Source: Streptomyces puniciscabiei (GTDB taxonomy: Bacteria; Actinomycetota; Actinomycetes; Streptomycetales; Streptomycetaceae). From it: DNA of 64,000 bases. This document shows positions 12,057 to 19,968 of this stretch, piece after piece. The position numbers and the translations under genes are program-made. Below the pieces are notes generated by a model, which was given only the letters and a program-made list of their open reading frames with translations, searched no databases and was not told the origin of the DNA. The DNA is taken from the NCBI RefSeq assembly GCF_006715785.1, contig NZ_VFNX01000001.1, positions 1,502,501 to 1,566,500 of the forward strand, in the 5' to 3' direction. Position 1 is the first letter of the stretch. The number at the start of each line of letters is the position of its first letter.

Positions 12057-12710
12057 ATGAGTGACACGGACCGGCGGCGCACGGGCGACGCCGACCGGCG
12101 GCTGGGGCGGCGGGCCCTGCTCGTCGGTGGCGCGGCGGCGGCCGTGGGCACGGCCGCGCTGGCCCGTGCGGAGCTGACGCGCCTGTGGTGGCGGCTGCCG
12201 GGGGTGGAGAAGCCCCGGGTGGCGGGGGCCGTGGACTTCCGGGGCGCGCGCTGGGTGCCGGCCTCCCCGGCCAACTACCGGCGGGCCGACCGGCCGGACG
12301 ACTACGCGGTCGACCGGGTCGTCGTCCATGTCACGCAGGGCGGCTACGCGAGCGCGGTGAAGGCCTTCCAGGACCCGGCGCACGGCGCGGCGGCGCACTA
12401 CATCGTGCGCAGGGACGGCCGGATCACCCAGTTGGTACGGGAGCTGGACGTGGCGTTCCACGCGGGCAACCGGGAGTACAACGAGCGCAGTGTCGGCATC
12501 GAGCACGAGGGCTTCGTGGCGGACGCCTCCTCCTTCACGGACGCCATGTACGCGTCCTCGGCGCGGCTGACGGCGGCGATATGCCGGCGGTACGGCATGC
12601 AAGTGGACCGGGAGCACATCATCGGGCACGTCCAGGTGCCGGGGACGGACCACACCGATCCCGGGCCGCACTGGGACTGGGAGCGATACCTGCAAAAAAT
12701 CAAGAACTAG
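12057..12710 (+). CDS. Tat-exported N-acetylmuramoyl-L-alanine amidase (type 2)
   Basis: A 217-residue amidase_2/PGRP-like domain that cleaves the MurNAc-L-Ala bond of peptidoglycan. The N-terminus has a twin-arginine signal ([23 protein letters not shown], about residues 15-40). Zinc ligands are His in VVVHVTQGG and in the late [27 protein letters not shown] is also typical. I chose the ATG at 12057, which gives a complete Tat signal, although only GGGGCGGGC precedes it. The reading frame stays open upstream through the low-complexity spacer. It converges on the cysteine desulfurase gene, with the TPP aptamer between. Confidence 0.9.
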   Translation: MSDTDRRRTGDADRRLGRRALLVGGAAAAVGTAALARAELTRLWWRLPGVEKPRVAGAVDFRGARWVPASPANYRRADRPDDYAVDRVVVHVTQGGYASAVKAFQDPAHGAAAHYIVRRDGRITQLVRELDVAFHAGNREYNERSVGIEHEGFVADASSFTDAMYASSARLTAAICRRYGMQVDREHIIGHVQVPGTDHTDPGPHWDWERYLQKIKN

Positions 12711-12832
12711 GGCCTTTTTTGTCCGGTATGGGCGGTTCTATCCTGTTTGCAAGACCTACGAGACGAGTGAGGGAGCCCAAGCGGAGTAGCCGACGTCAGC
12801 GAGAGATTCCTGTTTCTTGAAGGAGGAACACC

Positions 12833-12960
12833 GTTTCCGCTGGTGCCGACATCGACGCTCGGGCTGAGAGGCCGGAAGGTCGCAAGGACTGGACCTGATG
12901 GCGACCCCTTGAACCTGATCCGGACAATGCCGGCGAAGGGAACCCGCCTCGTAGGTCGCT
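12833..12960 (+). ncRNA. TPP (THI-box) riboswitch with no downstream sense gene
   Basis: A complete THI aptamer on the plus strand. P1 is GTTTCC (12833-12838) with GGGAAC (12938-12943). The 5' P2 strand GGTGCC is at 12842, then GGCTGAGAGG (12862-12871), an optional P3a stem GGTCGC/GCGACC (12878-12883/12901-12906), and the highly conserved 12904-12941 segment with ACCCCTTGAACCTGATC and ATGCCGGCGAAGGGA. A second GGTCGC at 12954-12959 could compete for 12901-12906, a plausible switching pairing. The following sense strand holds no gene: the next gene is the convergent minus-strand cysteine desulfurase ending at 12970. Confidence 0.88.
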
Positions 12961-12969
12961 TTCGTGTGT

Positions 12970-14139
12970 TCAGCTGAGCCCGGCCGCGCGGGCGCGCTCC
13001 ACCGCCGGGCCGATCGCCTTCGCGACCGCCTCGACGTCCGCCTGCGTGGAGGTGTGGCCCAGGGAGAAGCGCAGGGTGCCGCGGGCCAGGTCCGGGTCGG
13101 CGCCGGTGGCGAGCAGGACATGGCTGGGCTGGGCGACACCCGCGGTGCAGGCGGAGCCGGTCGAGCACTCGATGCCCTGGGCGTCCAGCAGAAGGAGCAG
13201 CGAGTCGCCCTCGCAGCCGGGGAAGGTGAAGTGCGCGTTGGCCGGCAGCCGGCCCTCGGGCGCCGGGTCGCCGCCGAGGATCGCGTCCGGGACGGCGCTG
13301 CGGACCGCCGCGATCAGCTGGTCGCGCAGGGCACCGATCTCCCGGGCGAACCACTCCCGCCGCTCGGTGGCGAGCCGGCCGGCGACGGCGAAGGAGGCGA
13401 CGGCGGGGACGTCGAGGGTGCCGGAGCGGACGTGCCGCTCCTGGCCGCCGCCGTGCAGGACGGGCACGGGGGTCTGGTCACGGCCCAGCAGCAGCGCGCC
13501 GATGCCGTACGGGCCGCCGATCTTGTGGCCCGAGACGGTCATCGCGGCGAGGCCGGAGGCGGCGAAGTCGACCGGGACCTGACCGACGGCCTGGACCGCG
13601 TCGGCGTGCATCGGGATGCCGAACTCGGCAGCCACCTCGGCCAGTTCGCGGACCGGCAGGATCGTGCCGATCTCGTTGTTGGCCCACATCACGGTCACCA
13701 GGGCGACGTCGTGGGGGTCGCGGGCGATGGCCTCGCGCAGGGCGTCGGGGTGGACGCGGCCGTGAGTGTCGACGGGAAGGTACTCGACCGTCGCGCCCTC
13801 GCGCTCGCCGAGCCAGTGGACGGCGTCGAGGACCGCGTGGTGCTCGACGGGGCTGGCCAGGACGCGGGTACGGGCCGGGTCGGCGGCACGGCGGGCCCAG
13901 TACAGGCCCTTCACCGCGAGGTTGTCGGCCTCGGTGCCGCCCGAGGTGAAGACGACCTCGCTGGGGCGGGCGCCGAGCGCTTCGGCGAGGGTTTCGCGGG
14001 ATTCCTCGACCGTACGGCGCGCCTGCCGGCCGGATGCGTGGAGGGAGGAGGCGTTGCCCGTGATGCTCAACTGGGCGGTCAGGGCCTCTGCCGCCTCCGG
14101 GAGCATCGGGGTGGTCGCGGCGTGGTCGAGGTAAGCCAT
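12970..14139 (-). CDS. cysteine desulfurase (NifS/IscS family)
   Basis: A 389-residue PLP enzyme that converts Cys to Ala and passes a persulfide sulfur to acceptors such as MnmA, Fe-S assembly and thiamine precursors. It starts [12 protein letters not shown], has [16 protein letters not shown], the PLP Lys in [10 protein letters not shown], and the catalytic Cys in GSACTAGV at about residue 322, of the group I (IscS/NifS) type. The ATG at 14139 matches the family start. Upstream is a kilobase of repeats; downstream is the convergent TPP aptamer. It fits as sulfur donor for mnmA nearby. Confidence 0.94.
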   Translation of the reverse strand: MAYLDHAATTPMLPEAAEALTAQLSITGNASSLHASGRQARRTVEESRETLAEALGARPSEVVFTSGGTEADNLAVKGLYWARRAADPARTRVLASPVEHHAVLDAVHWLGEREGATVEYLPVDTHGRVHPDALREAIARDPHDVALVTVMWANNEIGTILPVRELAEVAAEFGIPMHADAVQAVGQVPVDFAASGLAAMTVSGHKIGGPYGIGALLLGRDQTPVPVLHGGGQERHVRSGTLDVPAVASFAVAGRLATERREWFAREIGALRDQLIAAVRSAVPDAILGGDPAPEGRLPANAHFTFPGCEGDSLLLLLDAQGIECSTGSACTAGVAQPSHVLLATGADPDLARGTLRFSLGHTSTQADVEAVAKAIGPAVERARAAGLS

Positions 14140-15156
14140 GGTGTGCTGATTCTACGGCGCCGGGACCCTGCGGTTGGCTTGGGCCGTACGGGTGGGCTCC
14201 GCCGGCGGTGCGCCATACCGGGGTTGCCCCTGCACTCGGTGGCGTGGCGCCCTGCGCCGTCGACCGGTAGGCCCCCCATCACCCCGGCGGAACGACCACC
14301 ACGGCGATGGCGGGAGCGGATCAGGGCGGCGGGTCGAACGTCCCACGCCGGCGGCCAGGCGGGGCCGAGCCGGGCGTACGGCGGCGACGGTTTGAGCATC
14401 CCCACGGCTACGGCGGCGGGTCGGGTTTCCCACGACGGTGGCGGGTCGGGTACCCCACGGCGACGGCGCCGCGTCGGACAGGACCCCGGCGACAGTGGCG
14501 GGTCGGTACTCCCCCGGCCACGGTGACGCGGCGACGAGTCAGGCCTCCCACGACGGTGGACGCGATGCCGGCAGTCGGCTGTCCCCGCGGCTGCCACGAC
14601 GGGTCGGACTTCCCACGACGGGTCGGGTTTCCCACGACGGTGGCGGATCGGGCACTCCCCACGGCGACGGCGCCGCGTCGGACAGGACCCCGGCGACAGT
14701 GGCGGGTCGGCACTCCCCCGGCCACGGTGACGCGGCGACGAGGCAGGCCTCCCACGACGGTGGACGCGATGCCGGCAGTCGGCTGTCCCCGCGGCTGCCG
14801 CGACGGGTCGGACTTCCCACGACGGGTCGGGCTTCCCACAACGGTGGCGGGTCGGGTACCCCCGCGGCAACGGTGCCGCGTCGGGTAGCACCCCGGCGAC
14901 AGTGGCGGGTCGGGGACCCCACGGGTGGTGGCGAGGGCGGGTCGCCATGGTGGTGGGCGCGGTGCTCGCAGGTTGCGTTGCGTGGCACGGCGACGGCCGC
15001 GGGTCGGGTACCCCCACGGTGGCGTGGGTGGGGTGGGTACCCCGCGGCGTGCGGCGGCGCAGGCCAGGCGGTTCCCCGGCGGGTGTTGCTGGTGGTGGGG
15101 CGGCGGGGTGCCCCGTCGTCCTCGGGGCCGGCTTCGTCAGGCGGTGCCGCCCCGGC
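14140..15156. repeat. 1-kb intergenic tract of 204-bp direct repeats
   Basis: There is no credible gene in this gap. Two nearly identical units run 14418-14619 and 14620-14823 (I count about six differences). A diverged third copy starts at 14824 and fades by about 14930. Within and around them, down to about 15040, a shorter motif recurs, roughly GGGTCGGGTTTCCCACGACGG. All six frames stay open for long stretches because of the composition, with Pro/Arg/Gly-rich translations that look unlike proteins. Confidence 0.85.
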
Positions 15157-15435
15157 TCACAGGCTCCACGACAGCGTGTGGGAGACCTCCATCGCGATGG
15201 CCAGGACGACCAGGTCGGCCACGCCCAGGGTCAGGCCCAGCAGGGCCCGGCCGCGGCGGGCGGTGCCGCGCCAGAGGGAGACGGCGGCCAGGGCGATGGC
15301 GATCGGGCCGAGGAAGATGTTGAGGACGAGCAGGCCGAGAAGGCCCAGGATGAAGGACGCCACGGCCATGCCGTCGGCGTCGCGCGCGGCCGGGCGGGTG
15401 TCGTTGCCGCTCCTGACCGGTGCGGTGAGTTGCAT
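15157..15435 (-). CDS. small DUF4190-like membrane protein
   Basis: A 92-residue protein with a polar N-terminus (about 22 residues), then two long hydrophobic segments: MAVASFILGLLGLLVLNIFL onward and LGLTLGVADLVVLAIAM. The pattern of small residues and the GPIAIALAAVSLWRG turn match DUF4190-type membrane proteins of actinobacteria; the function is unknown. The ATG at 15435 has AGCTGAGCA nearby. It lies 32 bp downstream of another small membrane protein gene and was probably transcribed with it from the promoter shared with the divergent TetR gene. Confidence 0.75.
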   Translation of the reverse strand: MQLTAPVRSGNDTRPAARDADGMAVASFILGLLGLLVLNIFLGPIAIALAAVSLWRGTARRGRALLGLTLGVADLVVLAIAMEVSHTLSWSL

Positions 15436-15467
15436 GGTGCTCAGCTCCTGGAAGTCGTGGCGGACGG

Positions 15468-15635
15468 TCAGTTGGCCGACGTACGGCGTCGGCGGCCGAG
15501 GCGCTCGCGGATCGCGAAGACGGCGAGCCAGACGGCGATGCCGGCGGCTACGGCGGCGGTGATGGTCAGCGGCGCGTGGGCGACGGTGCCCAGCACGACA
15601 CCGAGCAGCATGAGTGCGGCGACGAGGAACAGCAT
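15468..15635 (-). CDS. small single-domain membrane protein
   Basis: A 55-residue hydrophobic protein: MLFLVAALMLLGVVLGTV and LTITAAVAAGIAVWLAVFAI form two likely membrane helices, followed by a basic tail (RERLGRRRR). The ATG at 15635 follows an excellent GGAGGGGGG ribosome site. An in-frame upstream ATG at 15716 would run through the regulator binding region and is less likely. It is the first gene of a unit divergent from the TetR regulator, with palindromes between them. Confidence 0.7.
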   Translation of the reverse strand: MLFLVAALMLLGVVLGTVAHAPLTITAAVAAGIAVWLAVFAIRERLGRRRRTSAN

Positions 15636-15688
15636 GGGATCGGATCCCCCCTCCTGGATGCCTCGTATCGGGCCGGTGTGAAATTTCG

Positions 15689-15774
15689 GTGAACAGTTGT
15701 AGTAACAGTTGTTCACTGACTTCTACTCTAGCGCGCTTCACGGCTTTCCAATTCCAGAGAACAGTTGTTAACTG
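15689..15774. promoter_or_regulatory. candidate TetR operators in a divergent promoter
   Basis: Two inverted repeats occupy the divergent region: GTGAACA (15689-15695) with TGTTCAC (15710-15716), and CAGTTGTTAACTG (15762-15774), ending 6 nt before the regulator ATG. Both share an AACAGTTGTT core, which also occurs a third time between them (15704-15713). This is the layout of an autoregulated TetR gene controlling the divergent membrane-protein unit. Confidence 0.55.
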
Positions 15775-15780
15775 GATGAC

Positions 15781-16407
15781 ATGAGTCACACCCTCGGTAT
15801 CCGGCAGGCCCAGAAGCAGAAGACCCGGCAGGCGTTCCTCGACGCGGCGCTCGCGCTGCTGGAGGAGCAGAGCCTGAGCAGCCTGGGCCTGCGCGAGGTG
15901 ACCCGGGCCGTCGGCGTCGCCCCGACCGCGTTCTACCGGCACTTCCGCTCGACCGCCGACCTCGGTGTGGCGCTGGTCGACGAGGCGCTGGGCAGCCTGC
16001 ACCCGATGGTGCGGACGACGGTGTCCACGCCGGGCGACAGCGAGGAGCGCATCGCGCGCGCCATCGAGTTGATCGCCCGTCACGTGGACGAGTACCCCGC
16101 ACATGTCCGGTTCATCGCCCGGGAACGGCACGGCGGGGTGCAGCCCGTGCGGGAGGCCATCCGGGACCAACTGGTCCGGTTCGCCGAGGAGGTGAAGGCC
16201 GAGCTGGCCAAGGACCCCGAGGCCGCGGGCTGGAGCGAGGACGACCTGCTGATGCTGGCGCATCTCTACGTCGACCAGATGCTCATCACCGCCTCGCTGT
16301 TCCTGGAGGCCCTGGAGGCGCCGGCGGAGGAGCGGGAGCGCGTCACCCAGCTCGCCACCCGGCAGCTGCGGCTCATCTCCATCGGCCGCGGCCACTGGCT
16401 GGACTGA
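15781..16407 (+). CDS. TetR family transcriptional regulator (FabR-like)
   Basis: A 208-residue TetR regulator. The N-terminal helix-turn-helix (GIRQAQKQKTRQAFLDAAL ... LGLREVTRAVGVAPTAFYRHF) closely resembles FabR/DesT-type regulators of unsaturated fatty acid genes, including the APTxFYRHF recognition helix. The C-terminal domain is all-helical and would bind the effector. The regulated function here is unknown. The adjacent divergent membrane-protein genes and the palindromes just before its ATG suggest it represses those and itself. Confidence 0.88.
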   Translation: MSHTLGIRQAQKQKTRQAFLDAALALLEEQSLSSLGLREVTRAVGVAPTAFYRHFRSTADLGVALVDEALGSLHPMVRTTVSTPGDSEERIARAIELIARHVDEYPAHVRFIARERHGGVQPVREAIRDQLVRFAEEVKAELAKDPEAAGWSEDDLLMLAHLYVDQMLITASLFLEALEAPAEERERVTQLATRQLRLISIGRGHWLD

Positions 16408-16447
16408 GCCGCCCCGGGCAGGGGCAGGGCCCACGGCACACGAAGGG

Positions 16448-16475
16448 GGGGCGGCACGCCCATGTGCGCCGCCCC
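16448..16475. terminator. bidirectional hairpin between tetR-type gene and lipoprotein
   Basis: GGGGCGGCAC (16448-16457) can pair with GTGCGCCGCCCC (16464-16475) around a short loop, with one bulge. It lies between two convergent stop codons and lacks a U-tract. Confidence 0.5.
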
Positions 16476-16507
16476 TGCCGTCGTACGACGCCGGGCCCGG
16501 CCTCGGC

Positions 16508-16906
16508 TCAGCCCTGCTGGGCCTGCCCGCCGGACTGCCCCGCCGCCTGGCCCCCGGCCTGTCCGCCGCCCGGGCCGCCGCAGCCGCCGCCCTGACCGCC
16601 GCCGGGGCCACCCTGACCGCTCTGGCCGCCGGGCGCCCCGCTCGGCATCCCCGAGGCGGCACCGCTGGGCGTGCCGGTCGGCTTCACGGTGGCCGCTCCC
16701 GACGGCGCCCCCGAGGGTGCACCGGCCGGCCTCCCGCTCGGCCGGCGGCCGGTGCCGCCCGTGGGCATGCCGGACGGCGCCTGACACGACTGCTGCCGGC
16801 CGGAGTTTCCGGAGGAGGAGGACGAGTCGCCCGAGCCGCACGCGGTCAGCAGCAGCGGGGACAGCGCCAGCAGGGCGACGGCGGGGGCGAGACGGGCACG
16901 CTTCAT
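16508..16906 (-). CDS. Gly/Pro/Ser-rich lipoprotein
   Basis: A 132-residue secreted lipoprotein. The signal peptide ends in a lipobox LLTAC with the lipidated Cys at residue 23. It is followed by a Ser-rich linker and then low-complexity sequence: PSGAPSGA-type repeats and a C-terminal Gly/Gln-rich tail with a GGGCGGPGGG element. There are three Cys in the mature part. No enzyme motif is visible; it could be a surface spacer. The ATG at 16906 follows GGAGCTGA. It is convergent with the TetR gene and has its own promoter region of about 100 bp. Confidence 0.75.
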   Translation of the reverse strand: MKRARLAPAVALLALSPLLLTACGSGDSSSSSGNSGRQQSCQAPSGMPTGGTGRRPSGRPAGAPSGAPSGAATVKPTGTPSGAASGMPSGAPGGQSGQGGPGGGQGGGCGGPGGGQAGGQAAGQSGGQAQQG

Positions 16907-17012
16907 GAGAGTCAGCTCCGGTGAGGATGAGAAAGTCCTGAGGGGCCGCACTCAACCAACGCTTTCTGGGCGGTACTTGGGCCCGTCCTGTCCGTCGGCT
17001 GTCAATCCGGGG

Positions 17013-17978
17013 TCAGGTGCCCTCCTGGTACAAGGCCGTGACAGAACGGGCCCCCGCCAGCAGTTCCGCGCGGGCCTCGGGCGGGTCCAGCAGCTCCACC
17101 TGATCGGAGAACCCGAGGAGTTGGCGGACCGCGCGCAGCACCGGGTAGGTGAGCCGGGCGGTGACCCACTCGCTCTCGCCGTCGTCGTCCGGCACTGCCG
17201 TCAGCTGGGCGGCGGCCACCCGCTGGAACATGTCGAACCGCTCGCGCCGTACCCGCACGGTGACCTCGATCCCGCCCTGCTGCTCCTCCACCTGGCGGCG
17301 CAACAGCTCCCACGCGTCGGCGAGTTCGACGCCCGGGTGGCGCCGCACCGGCTCGTCCAGCGGCCGGGCCGAGTGGATCCGGTCGGCCCGGAACAGCCGG
17401 GGCGCTCCGCGCCGGTCGGCGACCAGGTACCAGACCCCGGCCTTGGCGACCAGGCCGTACGGGTCCACGGTGTACGTCCGTGGCTCCCGCTCCCCGCTGT
17501 GCCGGTAGCGCAGTCGCAGGCGCCGGTCGGCGAAGACCGCGTCCTGCAGTACCTCCAGGTCGACGGCCTGCTGGGGGCCGCTCCTCCAGCGGGTGGCGTC
17601 CACCAGGATGCGGCGGCTGGTCACCTCGGCGGCGGGCCGGTGCGGCGCCGGCAGCGCGGCCATCACCTTGCGCAGGGCGGAGCCGAGGGCCGCGTCGAGG
17701 CCGAGCGCGGCGTGCGCGCCCTGGGCGGCCAGGATGAACAGGGCGCGGGACTCGTCGGCGGTCAGCCCGGTGACGTCGGTGCGGAAGCCGGCGAGGAGTT
17801 CGATCCCGCCGTGCCGGCCGCGCTCGGCGTACACCGGGACGCCGGAGGCCGACAGCGCCTCGATGTCCCGGTAGATGGTGCGGACCGACACCTCCAGCCG
17901 GTCGGCGAGTTCGCGCGCGGGGACGCGGCCCCGGGTCTGCAGGAGCAGCAGGATCGACAGCAGCCGGTCGGATTTCAC
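17013..17978 (-). CDS. HTH-WYL domain transcriptional regulator
   Basis: A 321-residue YafY-type regulator. An N-terminal HTH_11 winged helix (SDRLLSILLLLQTRGRVPARELADRLEVS, with VRTIYRDIEAL) is followed by a WYL domain with GVWYLVADR and a C-terminal WCX region. WYL domains often sense small ligands or nucleic acids. The GTG at 17978 begins the conserved HTH; an ATG 12 codons upstream is possible. It diverges from a TIGR03086 protein across 130 bp, a common actinobacterial pairing that suggests it regulates that neighbour. Confidence 0.88.
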   Translation of the reverse strand: MKSDRLLSILLLLQTRGRVPARELADRLEVSVRTIYRDIEALSASGVPVYAERGRHGGIELLAGFRTDVTGLTADESRALFILAAQGAHAALGLDAALGSALRKVMAALPAPHRPAAEVTSRRILVDATRWRSGPQQAVDLEVLQDAVFADRRLRLRYRHSGEREPRTYTVDPYGLVAKAGVWYLVADRRGAPRLFRADRIHSARPLDEPVRRHPGVELADAWELLRRQVEEQQGGIEVTVRVRRERFDMFQRVAAAQLTAVPDDDGESEWVTARLTYPVLRAVRQLLGFSDQVELLDPPEARAELLAGARSVTALYQEGT

Positions 17979-18108
17979 GCGCCCAGAATCACGCGCTCGA
18001 CGAGCTTCCCGCAAATGTTGACGGCGGATGTCAGGTTATCGGGCGATCCTCGTCCTACCGACTCCCGGAGACGACCCACCGACTCCCGGGGAAACAGAGA
18101 GGCACACC

Positions 18109-18711
18109 ATGACCACCACCACCGCTTTCACCGACCCTCGCCCCGTGTACACCCGCGCCACCGAGCAGGCCGCGGCCCTCATCAAGACCGTGCGCCCCGA
18201 AGACCTCGCCGCGCCGACACCGTGTTCCGAGTTCGACGTACGGGCCCTGCTGGGCCACATCGTCGGCGGCACCCGGCGGATCGCGGTGGTCGGCGAGGGC
18301 GGCGACGGCATGGCGGTGGAGCCGACCGCCCACGGGGTCGCGGACGACGGCTGGGCGGCGGCCTACGACGAGGTACGCGTCCGCGTTCTGAAGGCCTGGG
18401 AGAGTGACGCGCGGATGGCCTCCCCGGTGCGGGTGCCGTGGGGCGAGGTGCCGGGCCACGCGGCGCTCTCCGGGTATGTCATGGAGATCGTGACGCACAC
18501 CTGGGACCTGGCCGAGGCCATCGGCCACCCGCTGGAACTCGACCCGGAGCTCGCCGAGTTCGCCCTCGCCACCGCCCGCACGGTCCTGCCCGACTCCCGG
18601 CCGCGCGACGCCGAGACCCCCTTCGACAACCGCCGTGAAACCCCCGAGACCGCCGACGCGTACGAACAGCTGGCGGCCTGGCTGGGCCGCACCCCGCTGA
18701 GCCGCGCCTGA
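18109..18711 (+). CDS. TIGR03086 family (DinB-like, mycothiol-dependent) metal-binding protein
   Basis: A 200-residue member of the maleylpyruvate isomerase N-terminal/DinB-like superfamily. It shows the DLAAPTPCSEFDVRALLGHIVGG motif, whose His and later His residues (IVTHTWDLAEA) form the metal site in relatives. Such proteins are often mycothiol-dependent transferases; the substrate is unknown. The ATG at 18109 has AGAGAGG upstream. It is divergent from the WYL regulator. The 242 bp after it (18712-18953) contain no gene or motif I can support. Confidence 0.82.
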   Translation: MTTTTAFTDPRPVYTRATEQAAALIKTVRPEDLAAPTPCSEFDVRALLGHIVGGTRRIAVVGEGGDGMAVEPTAHGVADDGWAAAYDEVRVRVLKAWESDARMASPVRVPWGEVPGHAALSGYVMEIVTHTWDLAEAIGHPLELDPELAEFALATARTVLPDSRPRDAETPFDNRRETPETADAYEQLAAWLGRTPLSRA

Positions 18712-18953
18712 CCCACACCGAGCAGCGCGTAACGGTCGGCTCGGCACCGCCGGTCGCCACCGGCGTGGTTGCTCACCGTCGCGGTGGACGAGAGGCGGCG
18801 GACAGGAGGGTGCACGCCCGTCTCTCCCCGCCGAGCCGCAGCGGGACCAGCCAGCCGCACGCCGGTACCTTCCCGTCAGCCGAGCCCGGCTGGCAGACCC
18901 GGGCTCACCGAAAGCCTCGCACGGCCACGCCCCACCCGCCGGACCGTCGGAGG

Positions 18954-19817
18954 TCAGGTCAGCCTTGCTCGGGCCAGTTGGCGGGACTGGGCGACCAGGT
19001 GGCCGTCGGTGTCCCAGACCTCGGCGTCCTCCTCGAGGAAGCCGCCGGCCAGGTTGCGGGTGGTGATGGACACCCGCAGGGGGCCGGGGGCCGGGCGGCG
19101 GCGGACGTGGACGGTGAGTTCGACGGTGGGGACCCAGCCCTTGAGGCCCAGCTCGAAGGCCGTGGGCGGCAGGGCGTCCACCGCCAGCAGGAGGGACAGC
19201 GGGTCGGCGTCGCGGCCGTCGGCCAGGCCGAACCAGGCGCGCATCTCACCCTTCCCGGAGGGCGCGCCGAGGGCCCAGCCAAGGGTGGCCGGGTCCAGCT
19301 TGAGCATCAGGCGGTCGGTGATGGCCGAGCTGCCCTCGATGGGGGTGGGGCCGTCCTGCGCACCGAAGCACTGGTCCAGGGGCGGGATGGGCGGCGGCGT
19401 CGCCGTCGTACGGACGTCGTCGGGGAGGGTGGTGAGGTCGCCGTAGGAGGCGAGGACGCGGATGCGTTCGACCTCGTTGCCCTCGTCGTCGTACTGGTAG
19501 AGGGAGGCCTGGCCGGTGGAGAGGGTGCGGCCGGTGCGGACGGTCTGGGCGCGGATGACCGCCGGTCCGGGGTGGGACGCGGTGAGGTAGTGCGCGGAGA
19601 TGGTGAAGGGGTCCGGGTGCGGCAGGGTGTCCGCGAGGGCCCGGCCGAGTACGGCCAGCAGGTAGCCGCCGTTGACGGCGTTGATGATGGTCCAGCCGGC
19701 CGAGAGGTCGATGTCGTAGACACCGGGCGCGCGCCGGGTGACCGCGGTGTCGCGGTCGAACTCGCTGTCGCCGATCACGGCCCGCGACGGAGAGGGTGCG
19801 GAAGCTGCTTCTGGCAT
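18954..19817 (-). CDS. acyl-CoA thioesterase (double hotdog, TesB-like)
   Basis: A 287-residue protein of the thioesterase_3 (TesB-like) family with two hotdog halves. The first half carries SAGWTIINAVNGGYLLAVLGRAL, typical of the N-terminal hotdog helix. The second carries FGLADGRDADPLSLLLAVDALPP and WVPTVELTVHVR, a standard pattern in actinobacterial acyl-CoA thioesterases. The ATG at 19817 (MPEAASAPSPS) has no clear Shine-Dalgarno; an in-frame start 40 codons upstream would run through the divergent promoter region. Confidence 0.85.
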   Translation of the reverse strand: MPEAASAPSPSRAVIGDSEFDRDTAVTRRAPGVYDIDLSAGWTIINAVNGGYLLAVLGRALADTLPHPDPFTISAHYLTASHPGPAVIRAQTVRTGRTLSTGQASLYQYDDEGNEVERIRVLASYGDLTTLPDDVRTTATPPPIPPLDQCFGAQDGPTPIEGSSAITDRLMLKLDPATLGWALGAPSGKGEMRAWFGLADGRDADPLSLLLAVDALPPTAFELGLKGWVPTVELTVHVRRRPAPGPLRVSITTRNLAGGFLEEDAEVWDTDGHLVAQSRQLARARLT

Positions 19818-19917
19818 GGATGAACGGTACAACAGGAAATTACTAAGCGGTAGCTTTCTCCTTGTTCGACCGGGCCGGATCCCCCTCCCGGGTGAGGTTC
19901 CGGCAATTTCTAAGTAA

Positions 19918-19929
19918 GTGTCCGGACAC
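19918..19929. promoter_or_regulatory. 12-bp perfect palindrome upstream of the esterase
   Basis: GTGTCCGGACAC is fully self-complementary. It lies 39 bp before the chosen esterase ATG, in the region between the divergent thioesterase and esterase genes. It is a candidate operator; no regulator can be assigned. Confidence 0.35.
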
Positions 19930-19968
19930 GTCCACAACCTCAGGCCACGGTTTCCCCTCTATGGGGAC

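Noticed and set aside
12964..14526. Plus-strand open frame after the TPP aptamer as the riboswitch-controlled gene
   Set aside because: It is the exact antisense of the cysteine desulfurase with Gly/Ala/Arg-rich translation and no recognisable domain; it starts with a GTG lacking a ribosome site.
14079..15017. Long open frames on both strands across the repeat tract (minus 14079-15017, plus 14438-15562)
   Set aside because: Translations are Pro/Arg/Gly-rich repeats in every frame with no conserved motif; openness follows from GC-rich repeats lacking stops.
18712..18953. Possible RNA gene or small ORF between the TIGR03086 and thioesterase genes
   Set aside because: No tRNA-like fold, no terminator-like stem of note and no frame with a ribosome site; left as plain convergent spacer.
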